This document shows positions 62,380-64,000 of a DNA stretch of 64,000 bases, in pieces; position 1 is the stretch's first letter, and each line of letters opens with the position of its first letter. This stretch comes from Sindora glabra (taxonomy: Eukaryota > Streptophyta > Magnoliopsida > Fabales > Fabaceae). The stretch is from NCBI GenBank assembly GCA_020226215.1, contig CM035234.1:70420763-70484762 (forward strand), written 5' to 3'. The notes below the pieces were generated by a model that had not been told where the DNA came from, did no database searches, and saw nothing but the letters and a program-made list of their open reading frames with translations. Both the position numbers and the translations under genes were made by a program.

Positions 62380-64000
62380 TTACGCCTTTATGTTGCCTAA
62401 AGCATATATTTTTTCCTTCACCAACTGCTGCATCGATATTTCACACAACGGTACATGTAGAGGCGGCTTGGAGTCCATAAGTTCTTGAACAACTTGTTGC
62501 ATTGATGGCCTAGATTTTGGTGCGGGTCGTAAGCATGCTAAAGCCAGTGTTACAACCAAAACAATATTTTGTGCATCTTTTCTAGAGAAGGGAGCGCAAA
62601 GACATGAGTCCAAGACATCTTTTAGCATTATATTTTGGCCGGATGGTGTTGTCAATTGGGAAACTAACTCCCCTAGATGTCTTCCTATTATTGTTTCCAG
62701 TGCCACTATTCCAAAATTATAAACATCACATTTTTCAGTTACAATCAAAGTGTATGCAAGTTTTGCAATGACAAAGAAAATAAGAAATTTCATCATTAAA
62801 ATTGTTTCTCTTTTAACATCACAAATTGAAAGTAAATAGAGATTACCTAGGGCAATATATCCAAAAGTTCCAACCGACAAAGTTTGATTTGAAGTATTAG
62901 GATTGAGAACTCTAGCAGTGCCAAAATCTGATACAAAAGCCTCCATCCTTGAATTGAGCAATGTGTTGCTACTTGTTATGTCTCAATGAACAATTTTTTG
63001 CACACAATCATAATGCATATTAGACAAAGCATGTGCTATTCCTTTGATGACATTTACTTTCTTACTCCAATTCAACTTTCTAGCTTCAGCATCATTACTC
63101 AACACCCTAAATAGACTTCCTCCTTCCATGTATCCATAAATGAGAAACATGCATCGGTTATGCAAACAATATCCATGAAGCTTCACAATGTTCTTATGAC
63201 GAATTTGTGTCAACATCCTCACTTCATTACGGAAACTTTTATCACAAATTGGATCTTGAGATTCCATTTTGTGAAGTTTCTTCAATGCGATAACTTTATG
63301 GCTTGGTAGTTGTGCTTTATAAACGCTACCATAAGCACCCATTCCAATACAGTACTTCAAGTCAAAGTCTCCTGTTGCTTCAATGATATCCTCATATGCA
63401 ACTTTACCATTGAAGATCCAAATTGATAAAAAGTCTCCATTGTTTGATCTCCTTTTCACAGATTTGGTTTTCTTGCTCACAAATCGAGAAAAGAGCACAA
63501 CACCAAAAATAAGTAAGACAACTAAGGTAACTAGGACACCCACAATCAAAGAAATAATCACCTTGTAATTGGTAGCTTTGGCACTAGTAATGAAGCCATA
63601 ATTTTGAGGAAAACATACTTCCTTCTTTGGAAAAATGAATTCTTTGTTACCAATAAAGATGTCTCGGGGAAGATGACAATACATTTCGGTTGGAATATGA
63701 CCGGAGAGAAAATTATATGACAAGTTCAGATTTCTTAGTTTCTGAAGTTCTACTGGTATGCTTTCACTGAGATTATTGTAGCTGAGATCCAATTGAGTTG
63801 AGGATGGGAAGGACCCTAACTGTGGAGGAATTGTTCCACTAATTGAGTTGTGGCTTAAATCAATCTTCCAAATGATTGGAAGATTGTTGACATCAATATT
63901 AGGAATGCTTCCACTAAGCATGTTGTGCGAGAGGTCTAGAATTCGAAGTATGATGAGCTGTGCAATTTCAGTTGGAATACTACCAGATATTTTGTTGTTA
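62380..64000 (-). pseudogene. RLK-B: MIK2-like LRR receptor kinase, broken, continues past window
   Basis: Open from the right edge (LRRs with NNKISGSIPTEI, then MLSGSIPN) through four LRRs, a transmembrane segment (about 63580-63500; VIISLIVGVLVTLVVLLIFG) and a kinase: Gly-loop GMGAYGSV, Lys in IALKK, Glu in NEVRML. The catalytic HRD then reads H-stop-D: TGA at 62983-62985 where RLK-A has CGA. The frame resumes with SDFGTARVL. The 84-bp intron (62763-62846) keeps its GT donor but ends AA where RLK-A ends AG; read through, it adds 28 in-frame codons after GYIAL. The rest of the lobe follows (KCDVYNFGIVALE) to the stop at 62380. The 5' part lies outside. It would act at the plasma membrane; as it stands it yields at most a receptor truncated inside the kinase. 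Confidence 0.93.

Noticed and set aside
62380..62961. A separate short kinase gene
   Set aside because: It is the continuation of RLK-B after the HRD stop; homology runs unbroken across the stop.
1..64000. tRNA or rRNA genes
   Set aside because: No cloverleaf or conserved rRNA segment recognised; the only tRNA-related signals are retrotransposon primer-binding sites.

Overview
The window is AT-rich nuclear DNA from a flowering plant, very probably a woody or other large-genome eudicot; species cannot be fixed from sequence alone. The evidence is an intron-containing plant LRR receptor kinase family, two CACTA (En/Spm) DNA transposons, Ty1/copia retrotransposons primed by plant initiator-tRNA-like sites, and hAT, Harbinger-like and Stowaway elements. 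I see no complete host gene, no tRNA or rRNA gene and no CRISPR array. Every protein-coding trace is a pseudogene or a decayed transposon gene.

Layout. 1-1589: duplicated non-coding sequence. 1590 to about 13495: CACTA-1, old, + strand, with a TNP2-type transposase relic and a second-gene relic. 14216-16240: start of a copia element (LTR, primer-binding site, gag relic) with a Harbinger-like element inside its LTR. 16430-29334: an LRR receptor kinase pseudogene (RLK-A, - strand) with its 3' flank, split at 19619-28788 by a 9.17-kb CACTA element (CACTA-2) with intact ends and a TAT target-site duplication. 29340-45060: non-coding mosaic containing a 2.5-kb minisatellite, a non-autonomous hAT element and several direct duplications. 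45066-48888: a copia element with both LTRs and an AGCAT target duplication. 48890-51529: more duplicated sequence. 51530-55135: a second copia element, truncated at its 5' end. 55136-62340: non-coding mosaic with a third receptor-kinase relic (57349-57535) and a Stowaway MITE. 62380-64000: a third LRR receptor kinase (RLK-B, - strand) running off the right edge, broken by a stop codon in the HRD catalytic motif and a lost splice acceptor.

How it fits together. The three receptor-kinase traces face the same way and share their 3' flanks (16430-17457, 57120-57349, 61110-62380), so this is the remains of a tandem LRR-RLK cluster. Segments resembling the upstream region of RLK-A recur without any coding sequence (near 1080-1260 and 42700-42870), which suggests further lost copies. 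Transposons then filled and split the cluster. The most informative event is CACTA-2: removing it with one copy of the TAT duplication joins the two RLK-A halves in frame in the middle of a leucine-rich repeat.
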